A stretch of 20,690 nucleotides of DNA from Pseudomonadota bacterium (GCA_022705125.1 JAKJFB010000018.1:1-20690); one strand, 5' to 3'; counted from the stretch's first letter, positions 1 to 6,961 are shown. Program-made: numbers and translations. Notes: generated by a model from the letters alone, not told the origin.

Positions 1-780
1 CTGGTGGGGCTCATGGCCTTCCTGCCGCTGAAGGCGGTCGGGGCGGAAGCGGCGTTCGACTGCGGCACGATTCCCTGCGACGAGTTCTCGCCGGCCCTGA
101 ACGACAAGGCCTCGCTGCAGCGCGGCGCGAAGTACTACATGAACTACTGCATGGGCTGCCATTCGCTGAAGTACGCGCGCTTCGAGCGAACCGCAACGGA
201 CCTGGGCATTCCGCTGCCGCTGGCAGAGCAGAACCTGATCTTCGACGATGCCAAGATCGGCGAGCTGATGGAGAACGCGATGCCCGTGCCGCTGGCGAAG
301 AAGTGGTTCGGCGCGCCGCCGCCCGACCTGACGCTGATCTCGCGCGCGCGCTCGCCAGAGTACATCTATACCTACCTGCGCAACTTCTACCGCGATGATT
401 CGCCGGCACGTCCGTGGGGCGTGAACAACCGCGTGTTCCCTGACGTCGCGATGCCGCACGTGCTGATCGAGCTGCAGGGCCTGCCCGAGTGCGCGCCCGG
501 CCCGGTGCTGGCGCACAACGGTGGCATCAAGCGTGACCCGCTGACCGGTGAAGACCTGCTGGAAGCTCCGTGCGGACGTCTCAAGGTCGCGCAGGCCGGC
601 AGCATGACGGTCGAGGAATTCGACACCGCTATGGCGGACCTGGCGAGCTTCCTCGCCTATGTGGCCGAGCCGATGGCGCTGGAGCGCAAGCGCATGGGCA
701 TCTACGTGCTGCTGTTCCTGGCCTTCTTCGGGGTATTCGCGTACCTGCTGAACCGGGAATACTGGAAAGACGTCCACTGA
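1..780 (+). CDS. petC: Cytochrome c1 subunit of the bc1 complex (5' end outside window)
   Basis: This is the membrane-anchored haem c subunit of the ubiquinol:cytochrome c oxidoreductase; it passes electrons from the Rieske protein to soluble cytochrome c on the periplasmic side. The frame is open from base 1, and the first ~16 residues look like the end of a signal peptide (hydrophobic, ending AVGAEA), so the true start lies upstream and the GTG at position 4 is not it. Visible features, counted from that GTG, are the haem-binding CMGCH (C49, C52, H53), the VAMPHVL segment that carries the Met axial ligand in this family, and one C-terminal transmembrane helix (about residues 232-250) followed by a short charged tail. 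Cytochrome b and Rieske genes would be expected just upstream. The family assignment is secure. Confidence 0.96.
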   Translation: MVGLMAFLPLKAVGAEAAFDCGTIPCDEFSPALNDKASLQRGAKYYMNYCMGCHSLKYARFERTATDLGIPLPLAEQNLIFDDAKIGELMENAMPVPLAKKWFGAPPPDLTLISRARSPEYIYTYLRNFYRDDSPARPWGVNNRVFPDVAMPHVLIELQGLPECAPGPVLAHNGGIKRDPLTGEDLLEAPCGRLKVAQAGSMTVEEFDTAMADLASFLAYVAEPMALERKRMGIYVLLFLAFFGVFAYLLNREYWKDVH

Positions 781-789
781 GGCCGCGCT

Positions 790-812
790 GCCGCCGTGCC
801 CGGCACGGCGGC
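790..812 (+). other. GC-rich hairpin just after petC
   Basis: A perfect 9-bp inverted repeat (GCCGCCGTG / CACGGCGGC) around a 5-nt loop starts 9 bp after the petC stop. It is not followed by a T-run, so it is at best a weak or Rho-assisted terminator or an mRNA 3'-end stabiliser for the petC message. It ends 16 bp before the chosen sspA start. The structure is seen directly; the role is inferred. Confidence 0.45.
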
Positions 813-828
813 GCTGATCCCTTGCCCC

Positions 829-1488
829 ATGCGCCCCGGCAGAGACATCAGGGCCGTACTGGCCAGGCGCACGGCGATGACGCTGTTCTCCGATGCGCGA
901 TGCCATTACAGCCACCGGGTTCGCATCGTGCTGGCCGAGAAGGGGGTAGCGGCGGAGCTTATCGATGTCGATGGCCGTGATTATCCCCCGGCTCTCGCCG
1001 AGATCAATCCCTACAGCAGCCTGCCGACGCTCGTCGATCGTGAACTCGTGCTCTACCAGCCCGGGATCATGATGGAATATCTCGACGAACGCTTCCCGCA
1101 TCCCCCGCTGCTGCCGGTCTACCCGGTTGCGCGCGGCGAGTGCCGCCAGCTCATGTACCGCCTCGAGCGGGACTGGAGTTCGCGGGTCGATGTGATGGAG
1201 AGCCCGGCGAGCCCGCCGCAAGCGGTGGCGAAGGCGCGGCGTGAAGTCGGCGACGAGCTGATGGCCGTAGCGCCGGTATTCGCGGAAATGCCGTTTTTCA
1301 TGAGCGAGGAATTCTCGCTGGCCGATTGCTGTCTTTGCGCAATACTCTGGCGCTTGCCGGCGCTGGGCATCGTCCTGCCCAACATCCGGCAGACCAGGCC
1401 GCTGCACGATTACATGACCCGGATGTTCGCGCGCGATGGCTTCCGCGCGAGCCTGTCCGAGACTGAAAAGGAGATTCGCCGACGCTGA
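829..1488 (+). CDS. sspA: Stringent starvation protein A (GST-fold, RNA polymerase-associated)
   Basis: SspA binds RNA polymerase and, in E. coli, supports stationary-phase and acid-stress gene expression. It has a glutathione-S-transferase fold but no GST activity. The thioredoxin-like N domain begins MTLFSDARCHYSHRVRI and contains VRIVLAEKGV and LPTLVDRELVLY. The signature MEYLDERFPHPPLLPVYPVARGE covers the conserved surface pocket. The helical C domain contains EEFSLADCC and ends near EKEIRRR. From the ATG at 829 the protein is 219 residues, close to the E. coli homologue (about 212). A later ATG at 877 starts exactly at MTLFS and is the main alternative; neither has a good ribosome-binding site. 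It lies 33 bp upstream of sspB, its usual partner. Confidence 0.95.
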   Translation: MRPGRDIRAVLARRTAMTLFSDARCHYSHRVRIVLAEKGVAAELIDVDGRDYPPALAEINPYSSLPTLVDRELVLYQPGIMMEYLDERFPHPPLLPVYPVARGECRQLMYRLERDWSSRVDVMESPASPPQAVAKARREVGDELMAVAPVFAEMPFFMSEEFSLADCCLCAILWRLPALGIVLPNIRQTRPLHDYMTRMFARDGFRASLSETEKEIRRR

Positions 1489-1489
1489 T

Positions 1490-1505
1490 CCGCCCGCGCG
1501 GGCGG
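1490..1505. repeat. 16-bp perfect palindrome between sspA and sspB
   Basis: CCGCCCGCGCGGGCGG is fully self-complementary and could fold as a 6-bp stem with a GCGC loop. It starts 1 bp after the sspA stop and ends 16 bp before the sspB ATG. It may modulate the sspA/sspB expression ratio or simply reflect the high GC content. There is no T-run, so it is not a convincing terminator. Confidence 0.4.
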
Positions 1506-1521
1506 CGGCAGGCGCCATGAT

Positions 1522-1902
1522 ATGAGCATGAAATCCAGTCGACCCTACCTGGTGCGCGCACTCTATGAGTGGATCCTCGACAACGCATGCACGCCCTACC
1601 TGCTCGTGGATGCGACGGTTGCGGGCGTCGAGGTGCCGCAGCAGTACGTCAAGAACGGGCAGATCGTGCTCAACGTGGCGCCCGGGGCGGTGGCCGGGAT
1701 CGACATGTCCAACGACGACATCCGGTTCCGCGGACGCTTCGGCGGCGTGGCGATCGATGTCTTCGTGCCGATCGGCGCCGTGCTGGGAATCTACGCGCGC
1801 GAGAACGGGCAGGGCATGGTGTTCGAGCCCGAGCAGGCGCCACCGCCGTCGTCGGACGACGAGCCCCGGAGCGGCAAGCCGTCGCTGCGCGTGGTGAAGT
1901 GA
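1522..1902 (+). CDS. sspB: ClpXP adaptor SspB
   Basis: SspB captures ssrA-tagged proteins from stalled ribosomes and hands them to the ClpXP protease in the cytoplasm. The N-terminal substrate-binding fold (about residues 5-100) shows RPYLVRALYEWILDN, GQIVLNVAPGAV, IRFRGRFGGV and VLGIYARENGQGM. The extreme C-terminus, KPSLRVVK, is the ClpX-binding (XB) peptide that in E. coli reads RPALRVVK. The linker between fold and tail is only about 15-20 residues, much shorter than in E. coli (126 against about 165 residues overall), but both functional ends are intact. ATG 1522 is used; ATG 1528 is equally possible. The stop codon is 4 bp from that of the convergent diaA. Confidence 0.96.
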   Translation: MSMKSSRPYLVRALYEWILDNACTPYLLVDATVAGVEVPQQYVKNGQIVLNVAPGAVAGIDMSNDDIRFRGRFGGVAIDVFVPIGAVLGIYARENGQGMVFEPEQAPPPSSDDEPRSGKPSLRVVK

Positions 1903-1910
1903 GCCCTCAC
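1899..1910. repeat. Palindrome carrying both convergent stop codons
   Basis: GTGAG-CC-CTCAC places the sspB TGA (1900-1902, plus strand) and the diaA TGA (1907-1909, minus strand) in the two arms of one 5-bp inverted repeat. It is too small to be a bidirectional terminator alone, and there is no room between the genes for one, so each transcript probably ends inside the opposing gene. Confidence 0.4.
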
Positions 1911-2506
1911 GCCTCGCCGAACAGGCGCAGTTCGATCAGCGCGCTCAGGGCGTTCAGCAGCAGCAGCTGGGATTCGCTGACGCGGTAGGGATCATCCGAG
2001 GGCACGCGCAGCTCGATGTCTGCCGGTCCGAGGGCGGCCGCCGGTTCTCCGCCTTCGCCGCCCGTGAGGGCGATGACGCGCATCTCGCGCGCGTGGGCAG
2101 CGCGCACCGCCGGGCTCAGGCCCGCACCGCGCGGCGATCCCGCGATCACCATCAGGGCATCGCCGGCCTGGCCCAGGGCGCGGATCTGGCGCGACTGCAC
2201 CTCGCTGATGCCGTAGCTCTCGGCGATCGCGCTGGTGGCGGCCGGATCGCTGCCGATCGCGATCACCGGGAGCCCCGGGCGGTCGATCTGGGCGCGATTC
2301 AGCAGGTTGGTGCAGAACACCTGGCCCAGCGCGGTGCCGGTTCCGCTGCCGCAGACGAGCACGCGGCGGTCTGCCAGCAGGCTGTCGCAGAGCAGTTCGA
2401 CCGCCCGGTGAATCTCCGGGTACATGACGTCGAGCGCGCGGTACACGGTATCGACGTGGCTGGCGAACAGCGCCTGCAGCGGCTCATTGAGCATATCGAG
2501 AGACAA
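1907..2506 (-). CDS. diaA: SIS-domain DnaA-associating protein DiaA (YraO family)
   Basis: DiaA is a SIS-fold protein that in E. coli binds DnaA as a tetramer and promotes timely initiation at oriC. The 199-residue length matches (E. coli 196). Visible SIS features are VLVCGSGTGTA (sugar-phosphate-type loop), RPGLPVIAIGSDPAATSAIAE, EVQSRQIRALGQAGDALMVI and VIALTGGEGGE. It is close to GmhA (heptose isomerase), but the GmhA catalytic Glu and His positions read FCTNLLNR and VSESQLLL here, without Glu or His, which favours the non-enzymatic DiaA type. The gene follows lpoA and yraN, the same neighbours as in E. coli. The start is TTG at 2506, chosen because a strong Shine-Dalgarno lies just upstream; an ATG at 2494 would be too far from it. 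Confidence 0.88.
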   Translation of the reverse strand: MSLDMLNEPLQALFASHVDTVYRALDVMYPEIHRAVELLCDSLLADRRVLVCGSGTGTALGQVFCTNLLNRAQIDRPGLPVIAIGSDPAATSAIAESYGISEVQSRQIRALGQAGDALMVIAGSPRGAGLSPAVRAAHAREMRVIALTGGEGGEPAAALGPADIELRVPSDDPYRVSESQLLLLNALSALIELRLFGEA

Positions 2507-2510
2507 CGGC

Positions 2511-2519
2511 TCCTCCTTC
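2511..2519 (-). promoter_or_regulatory. Strong ribosome-binding site fixing a TTG start for diaA
   Basis: Read on the minus strand this is GAAGGAGGA, ending 4 bp before the TTG at 2506; the AGGAGG core sits 5 bp away. The in-frame ATG at 2494 would be about 17 bp away. It lies in the 18-bp gap after the yraN stop. Confidence 0.7.
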
Positions 2520-2524
2520 CGCTT

Positions 2525-2914
2525 TCAGCTGATGATGCCGCGCAGCCATTTTGCGCCGGGCACCGTGGTCGATCCGTGCGCGTTCCCGTCCAGCGCGAAC
2601 AGGTCGAATCGCATCGGCAGGTCGCGCAGCGCCGGATGCCATGCCACGAACAATGCCGCGGCAGCCAGTAGCTTGCGCTGCTTCGCGACGGTGACGCTCT
2701 CGCTGGCGTCGCCGAAACGCGCGCTCTGCCGCTGTCGCACCTCGACGAATACCAGCGTGTCGCCCTCGCGCATGACGAGATCGATCTCGCCGAGGCGGCA
2801 GCGGAAATTGCGTGCGACGAGGCGCAACCCCGCCGCGCCGAGTTCCTTCAGGGCGCGGTCTTCTGCGGCGCGTCCGGTGGCGGCGGGGGTGCTGCGCTGG
2901 TGGTGTCGGTCCAT
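2525..2914 (-). CDS. yraN: UPF0102 protein YraN (predicted endonuclease-like fold)
   Basis: This is a 129-residue member of the UPF0102/YraN family, whose cellular role is not established. The family core resembles RecB/archaeal Holliday-junction resolvase-type nucleases. Here it appears as GRAAEDRALKEL, then RNFRCRLGEIDLVMREGDTLVFVEVR, which supplies the acidic E-D...E-V motif, then VTVAKQRKLLAAA. The ATG at 2914 has GGAAGGAG 7 bp upstream. The first 67 bp lie inside the 3' end of lpoA in another frame, suggesting translational coupling. The frame is open far upstream (to 3307), but that part is an out-of-frame reading of lpoA. Confidence 0.9.
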   Translation of the reverse strand: MDRHHQRSTPAATGRAAEDRALKELGAAGLRLVARNFRCRLGEIDLVMREGDTLVFVEVRQRQSARFGDASESVTVAKQRKLLAAAALFVAWHPALRDLPMRFDLFALDGNAHGSTTVPGAKWLRGIIS

Positions 2915-4818
2915 GGTGTCGCTCCTTCCGTGGATTGACGGTTCAGGGGTGTGGCGAGCAGCGCGGTACGCTGTATTTCCGGTGCGGCGAGGCCGTCGCG
3001 GAACACGTACCACTGTGATTTGCGGTGCAGCCGTCGCGTGCCGTCCAGCACGAGTTCGCCGGTGGCCCCGCCGAGGCCGGCCGCGCCGTTCCAGTCCAGC
3101 AAACCGATGCGAGACTGCAGGCGGCAGGCGTCGGCGCCAAGGGCAGCAAAGCGTTCCAGGCCGCCGGCCGGTACGCTGCGGCGCAGCGTTTCGCGCAACG
3201 GGCGTTCGGCCCCGGAGAACCACGGCAGGTCGAGGAAGCGCACGTACTCCAGGTCGCGGTCGTTGCGCCGGTCGGGACGCGCGCCGTTGGCCTGGCTGGT
3301 CGACCACACGGGCAGGTCGCCGGCATACAGGAACGACAGCAGCGGCCGGATGGAGCGCGCGCCGACCGGTCCCGAGAACATGACGATGAGGTCGAGGTCC
3401 TGGCGCCGCCGCGGTTCCGACACGAGCGCCAGTCCCAGCAGTCGTGACAGTGCCGCGCTGCGCTGGCGGCTCTGTTCGAACAGCAGGGCCTCCTCGAAGC
3501 GGCGGCGGAATTCATTGATGTCTGCAAGATACAGTGTACCCAGCACCCGCGTGTCGCCGCCGTTCCACAGGCGCTCGAACTCCTGCGCCTGGCGCCGTGA
3601 GGTATCGGAATCGTCTGCTACCACGATGGCATGCGCCCAACCGCGCGCCCGCGCCGCTGTCGCGAGTTGCGCCACCTCGTCGGCGCCGTCGAGGCCGAAC
3701 TCGTAGAGCATGTCGCCGTCGCTGTTCGCGCTATCGGCAAAGTTGAGCGCGATCGTGGTCACCGAGGGTGCCAGCGTGGGGCCGAATGCCGCGAGGTCCT
3801 CCTTGAGCAACGGACCGATGACCATGTCGGCGCCGTCGGCTACCGCGCTGGCATATGCGGCCGCGAAGCCCCCGGGCGCGGCGGCGGTATCGACCACCGC
3901 AACGGGCACCGGCTGCTCGCCCGCTGCGAGCTGCCGCATGTGCTCGGCGAGGTAGCCGTTCAGCACTGCTGTCGCGCCGGGCGCCGCGCGGCCGCTCAAC
4001 GGCAGCAACAGCGCCACGCGGGCAGGCTGGCGGACACGTTCACGGATGGCGGGCAGTAGTTCGTTCACCGCCGGTTGCAGGGGGGCGATCAGGGAGTAGC
4101 GCTGTTCCCAGCTTGCCAGCGCGCCAAGCTGCTCATCGGGGCCGCGGCGCAGGTCGCGTACGAGCGCCGTGAGCTCCAGCCAGCCGCGCCAGTCATCGCT
4201 CGCCGCGACGCCGGTCTCGCGTTCCAGCGCGGCCATGTCCGCGCCGGCCAGCGCCGCGAAGATCGCGTGGGTGTTGTCATGGCGCGCTGTCTCGTCGCTG
4301 AGCAGGGGCTGCACCCGCACGCGTTCCCGGGCGCTCTCCAGGTGCTGTTGCAGCGCGGCGAGTGTGTCGGCGCGCGTGAGGGCGAGCTCGACCTGCAACG
4401 CGCGCCCCACCGCGGCGCCTTCGGCCTGCAGCGCGGGATTGTCGAGGCGCGCGAGAGCCGCCGCCGCGTCGCCTCCCTCGAGCTCGAGACGCGCGCGCAG
4501 CAGCGAATGGCGAATCCATTGCGCGCTGTCGAGGCTTGCCGCCTCGAGTTCGTCCAGCAGCGTTGCGGCGCGGGCGAGGTCGCCGCGGCGCACGAGTTCG
4601 GCCGCTGCATCGAGTCTCGCCTCGCGTGCGGCAGCGCCGTCACTGCGCGCCGCCAGCGCGAGCAGCCGCTCCACCTCGTCCGCGGGTTCAGCCGGCTGGG
4701 TCGCGGGCTTCTCTGGTAGCGGGATGTGCTCGGAAGACGGCTTTTCGGGCTGATCGGAGCACCCCGCGGCAACCAGCAGCGCGGCGACGAGCAGCGGACG
4801 GACGAAGGCTCTGTTCAT
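2848..4818 (-). CDS. lpoA: Outer-membrane lipoprotein activator of PBP1a, LpoA
   Basis: LpoA reaches from the outer membrane through the peptidoglycan to stimulate PBP1a. The N-terminus is a lipoprotein signal peptide with VAAGC (acylated C20) and Ser at +2, compatible with outer-membrane sorting. Residues about 35-260 are Ala/Leu/Arg-rich helices of the TPR-like domain (RGDLARAATLLDEL and similar). The C-terminal periplasmic-binding-protein-like domain starts near RVALLLPLSGRA and contains DMVIGPLLKEDL, TIALNFADS, AHAIVVADDSDTSRR and LIVMFSGPVGARSIRPLL. The protein ends in a Pro-rich tail (APPPPPDAPQ) that overlaps yraN. At 656 residues it is near the E. coli size (about 678). It is divergent from rsmI, as in E. 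coli. Confidence 0.93.
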   Translation of the reverse strand: MNRAFVRPLLVAALLVAAGCSDQPEKPSSEHIPLPEKPATQPAEPADEVERLLALAARSDGAAAREARLDAAAELVRRGDLARAATLLDELEAASLDSAQWIRHSLLRARLELEGGDAAAALARLDNPALQAEGAAVGRALQVELALTRADTLAALQQHLESARERVRVQPLLSDETARHDNTHAIFAALAGADMAALERETGVAASDDWRGWLELTALVRDLRRGPDEQLGALASWEQRYSLIAPLQPAVNELLPAIRERVRQPARVALLLPLSGRAAPGATAVLNGYLAEHMRQLAAGEQPVPVAVVDTAAAPGGFAAAYASAVADGADMVIGPLLKEDLAAFGPTLAPSVTTIALNFADSANSDGDMLYEFGLDGADEVAQLATAARARGWAHAIVVADDSDTSRRQAQEFERLWNGGDTRVLGTLYLADINEFRRRFEEALLFEQSRQRSAALSRLLGLALVSEPRRRQDLDLIVMFSGPVGARSIRPLLSFLYAGDLPVWSTSQANGARPDRRNDRDLEYVRFLDLPWFSGAERPLRETLRRSVPAGGLERFAALGADACRLQSRIGLLDWNGAAGLGGATGELVLDGTRRLHRKSQWYVFRDGLAAPEIQRTALLATPLNRQSTEGATPWTDTTSAAPPPPPDAPQKTAP

Positions 4819-4823
4819 GCCCG

Positions 4824-4829
4824 TATACT
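4824..4829 (+). promoter_or_regulatory. Possible -10 element for rsmI
   Basis: TATACT lies in the lpoA/rsmI divergent gap and matches the sigma70 -10 consensus at 5 of 6 positions. No convincing -35 lies 16-18 bp upstream (that sequence is inside the lpoA start), and there is no extended TGn. If used, the transcript would start near 4836 and carry the large hairpin at 4846-4885 in its leader. The call is weak. Confidence 0.25.
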
Positions 4830-4845
4830 AGCGCAAACCGATGCG

Positions 4846-4885
4846 CCGGCGCCCCTGCCGGCGCCCGCGCCGGCAGGGGCGCCGG
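4846..4885. repeat. Perfect 19-bp inverted repeat between lpoA and rsmI
   Basis: The left arm (4846-4864, starting CCGGCGCCCCTG) is the exact reverse complement of the right arm (4867-4885, ending CAGGGGCGCCGG), with 2 bp at the centre. As RNA it would form a roughly 17-bp all-but-one-GC stem with a 6-nt loop. It ends 8 bp before the GTG assigned to rsmI, so it could mask that ribosome-binding site, insulate the divergent genes, or bind a dimeric regulator. If rsmI were started further upstream it would encode an Ala-Pro run. The structure is certain; the function is unknown. Confidence 0.75.
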
Positions 4886-4893
4886 ATGCCGCC

Positions 4894-5751
4894 GTGGAGA
4901 CGCCCGCAGTGCTGTTCGTTGTTGCCACCCCGATCGGAAATCTCGGCGATCTTTCGCACCGCGCCGCGCAAGTGCTGGCCGCGGCAGACCTCATCGCCGC
5001 CGAGGATACCCGGCGCTGCCGGCAGTTGCTGAACCACCTGGGCATCTCGCGCCCCGTGGTGGCCTACCACGACCACAGCGATGCGCGCCGGCTCGAGCAC
5101 GTGCTTCAACTGCTGCGTGACGGCAGTTCGGTTGCGCTGGTGTCCGATGCGGGCACGCCGCTGATTTCCGATCCGGGCTACCGCCTGGTGCACGACGCGC
5201 TCGCGGCCGGAATCAGCGTCGTGGCGGTGCCGGGTCCCTGCGCGGCGGTGGCGGCGCTCAGCGTGGCAGGCCTGCCCTCGGACCGTTTCGTCTTCGAGGG
5301 TTTCCTGCCTGCCCGCCAGGCGGCGCGGCAAGCCCGGCTCGAAGGGCTCGGCATGGAAACGCGTACGCTGATCTTCTACGAATCGCCGCGGCGCATCCTC
5401 GACACGCTGCGCGACCTCGCGGCGGTGTTCGGTGGCGAGCGCCGTTGCGCGCTGGCGCGAGAACTCACCAAGGTGCACGAGACACTGCTGAGCGGGACGG
5501 TGAACGAGGTGCTCGAGCGGGTCGCGGCCGATCCGGAGCAGCAGCTGGGCGAGATCGTGCTGGTGCTCGCCGGCGCCGAGGCCGTTGTCGCGGACGAAAC
5601 CGCGATCAGTACCGGTGCGCTGCTCGAGGCGCTGCTCAAGCGCCTGCCGCTCAAGGAGGCGGTCGCCTGTGCCGTGGAGATCAGCGGACGTCCGCGCAAC
5701 GAAGTCTATCGCGCCGCGCTCGCCCTGCGGCCCGGCGGCGACGCCGGGTGA
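4894..5751 (+). CDS. rsmI: 16S rRNA (cytidine-1402-2'-O)-methyltransferase RsmI
   Basis: RsmI adds the 2'-O-methyl of m4Cm1402 in the 30S P site, the partner modification to the N4-methyl added by RsmH, encoded downstream here. Tetrapyrrole-methylase-fold motifs are VVATPIGNLGDLSHRA near the N-terminus, LIAAEDTRR, VALVSDAGTPLISDPGYRLV, VPGPCAAVAALSVAGLPSDRF, TLIFYESPRRI and CALARELTKVHE. From GTG 4894 it is 285 residues, matching the E. coli length (286). The frame is open to an ATG at 4726, but that would add 56 Ala/Pro-rich residues, overlap lpoA and translate the hairpin, so the GTG is preferred; a CTG at 4855 is another in-frame option. The stop codon overlaps the rnpB promoter. Confidence 0.93.
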   Translation: METPAVLFVVATPIGNLGDLSHRAAQVLAAADLIAAEDTRRCRQLLNHLGISRPVVAYHDHSDARRLEHVLQLLRDGSSVALVSDAGTPLISDPGYRLVHDALAAGISVVAVPGPCAAVAALSVAGLPSDRFVFEGFLPARQAARQARLEGLGMETRTLIFYESPRRILDTLRDLAAVFGGERRCALARELTKVHETLLSGTVNEVLERVAADPEQQLGEIVLVLAGAEAVVADETAISTGALLEALLKRLPLKEAVACAVEISGRPRNEVYRAALALRPGGDAG

Positions 5752-5757
5752 TATACT
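5749..5757 (+). promoter_or_regulatory. Extended -10 promoter for rnpB
   Basis: TGATATACT is an extended -10 (TGn followed by TATACT, 5 of 6 to consensus). It is placed 7 bp before the first base of the P1 helix of RNase P RNA. No -35-like hexamer is visible 16-18 bp upstream, consistent with reliance on the TG motif. The spacer to the start (CCCGCGC) is a GC-rich discriminator, the kind associated with stringent control of stable RNAs. The TGA is also the rsmI stop codon. Confidence 0.65.
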
Positions 5758-5764
5758 CCCGCGC

Positions 5765-6172
<408 letters not shown>

Positions 6173-6375
6173 AACTTTCTTTATTCCTATTTGAATATAA
6201 GAAACATCCAACAAGAACAAAATATTCTCATTCATGAGAGATCACTTTAACTTGCTTGCGCAATGGCATGTTATCTGTCAGCAAGCTCCGTGGCAGCCTG
6301 TCCTCGCCTCCGCTCTGTTCACCTAAGTACCGGTTTTTCAACAAGAAAATTCGTCACTTGATGGTCCTGGCGTCC
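6173..6375. other. AT-richer non-coding stretch between rnpB and the mraZ promoter
   Basis: The first ~80 bp are strikingly AT-rich for this GC-rich window. Directly after rnpB, 6176-6186 and 6193-6204 form an AT-dominated stem with one bulge and a 6-nt loop. It may mark 3' processing or termination of the rnpB transcript, although it lacks the GC stem and T-run of an intrinsic terminator. A small TCTCA/TGAGA repeat (6226-6239) and a GCTTGC/GCAAGC pair (6254-6259, 6281-6286) follow. An open frame from 6256 has no recognisable product and runs through the promoter and MraZ boxes, so I do not call it a gene. Confidence 0.6.
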
Positions 6376-6405
6376 TTGACACCGGAAGTCGTGCGTCCAT
6401 ATAGT
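6376..6405 (+). promoter_or_regulatory. mraZ (dcw cluster) sigma70-type promoter
   Basis: A perfect -35 TTGACA (6376-6381) and TATAGT (6400-6405, 5 of 6 to TATAAT) are separated by 18 bp, giving a predicted start near 6412 and a leader of about 70 nt. It is the best promoter in the window and lies immediately upstream of the MraZ boxes, the arrangement known for Pmra in E. coli. No comparable promoter was noticed inside the downstream cluster. Confidence 0.8.
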
Positions 6406-6413
6406 GTCGAAAA

Positions 6414-6457
6414 GTGGGTGAAAGTGGGCGAAAGTGGCGAGCATGGGCGTTCCTGGG
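6414..6457 (+). promoter_or_regulatory. Phased MraZ operator boxes
   Basis: Direct repeats recur every helical turn: GTGGG at 6414-6418 and 6424-6428, GTGGC at 6434-6438, then ATGGG at 6443-6447 and CTGGG at 6453-6457. The first three share a GAAA or TGAAA spacer, giving a 10-bp repeat. MraZ is known to bind TGGGN repeats with 5-bp spacers in E. coli and AAAGTG-type repeats in Mycoplasma, and this array fits both. It starts at the predicted transcription start, so bound MraZ would block initiation or promoter escape. Two extra half-sites beyond the usual three are present. Confidence 0.85.
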
Positions 6458-6480
6458 ACCGAACAAGGTAAAAACTGACA

Positions 6481-6936
6481 GTGTTCCGCGGTGTCCACCA
6501 TCTGAGCATCGATCCGAAGGGGCGCATGGCCATGCCGGCGCGTCATCGTGATCGGCTGCAGGCGATCAGCGCCGGGCAACTCGTGGCCACGATAGACACC
6601 CAGAGCAAGTGCCTGCTGGTCTACCCCCTGCCGACCTGGGAGGACCTGGAGCGCGAAATCCAGGCCCTGCCGACCCTCAATCCCGTGGTGCGCCGATTCC
6701 AGCGTCTCGTGATCGGCTACGCGAGCGACCTCGAATGCGACGGCAGCGGCCGTGTGCTGGTGCCGCCGGCCCTGCGCGAATACGCCGGGCTGGACAAGAA
6801 GGCCGTGCTGGTCGGCCAGGGCAACAAGATGGAGTTGTGGGACGAGGACACGTGGCTGGCTGAGCGCGACAAGTGGCTGCAGATGGCAAGCGTCGAGGGT
6901 GCAGTCCCCGACGAGATGCTGCGGCTTTCCTTGTAA
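6481..6936 (+). CDS. mraZ: Transcriptional regulator MraZ
   Basis: MraZ is a ring-forming AbrB-like DNA-binding protein that represses its own promoter and the dcw cluster. It has two tandem MraZ/AbrB modules: the first with [25 protein letters not shown] (DxKGR signature) and the second with [24 protein letters not shown] (DGSGR signature), followed by [17 protein letters not shown]. At 151 residues it is full length (E. coli 152). The start is a GTG, giving MFRGV as in E. coli, with AAGG about 12 bp upstream. Its target boxes lie 24-67 bp before the start, so negative autoregulation is expected. Confidence 0.97.
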   Translation: MFRGVHHLSIDPKGRMAMPARHRDRLQAISAGQLVATIDTQSKCLLVYPLPTWEDLEREIQALPTLNPVVRRFQRLVIGYASDLECDGSGRVLVPPALREYAGLDKKAVLVGQGNKMELWDEDTWLAERDKWLQMASVEGAVPDEMLRLSL

Positions 6937-6961
6937 ACCACGGGCACGCGGGCGCAGCGCA

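Noticed and set aside
790..812. Intrinsic terminator after petC
   Set aside because: The hairpin is good but no T-run follows, so it is listed only as a hairpin.
1907..2506. GmhA (sedoheptulose-7-phosphate isomerase)
   Set aside because: The fold is shared, but the catalytic Glu and His positions are not conserved and the lpoA-yraN neighbourhood is that of diaA.
2915..3307. An N-terminal extension of YraN to 3307
   Set aside because: The added part is an out-of-frame reading of lpoA; the ATG at 2914 has a good ribosome-binding site and gives the normal family length.
4726..4893. An N-terminal extension of RsmI starting at ATG 4726
   Set aside because: It would overlap the lpoA start, translate the inverted repeat as Ala/Pro sequence, and add 56 residues absent from the family; GTG 4894 gives the expected length.
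6254..6286. A second promoter or attenuator around GCTTGC/GCAAGC with TTATCT
   Set aside because: The stem is only 6 bp with a 21-nt loop, and no adequate -35 accompanies the TTATCT.
6256..6471. A 71-codon plus-strand frame in the rnpB-mraZ gap
   Set aside because: It spans the mraZ promoter and MraZ boxes and has no recognisable motif; it is best explained as chance.
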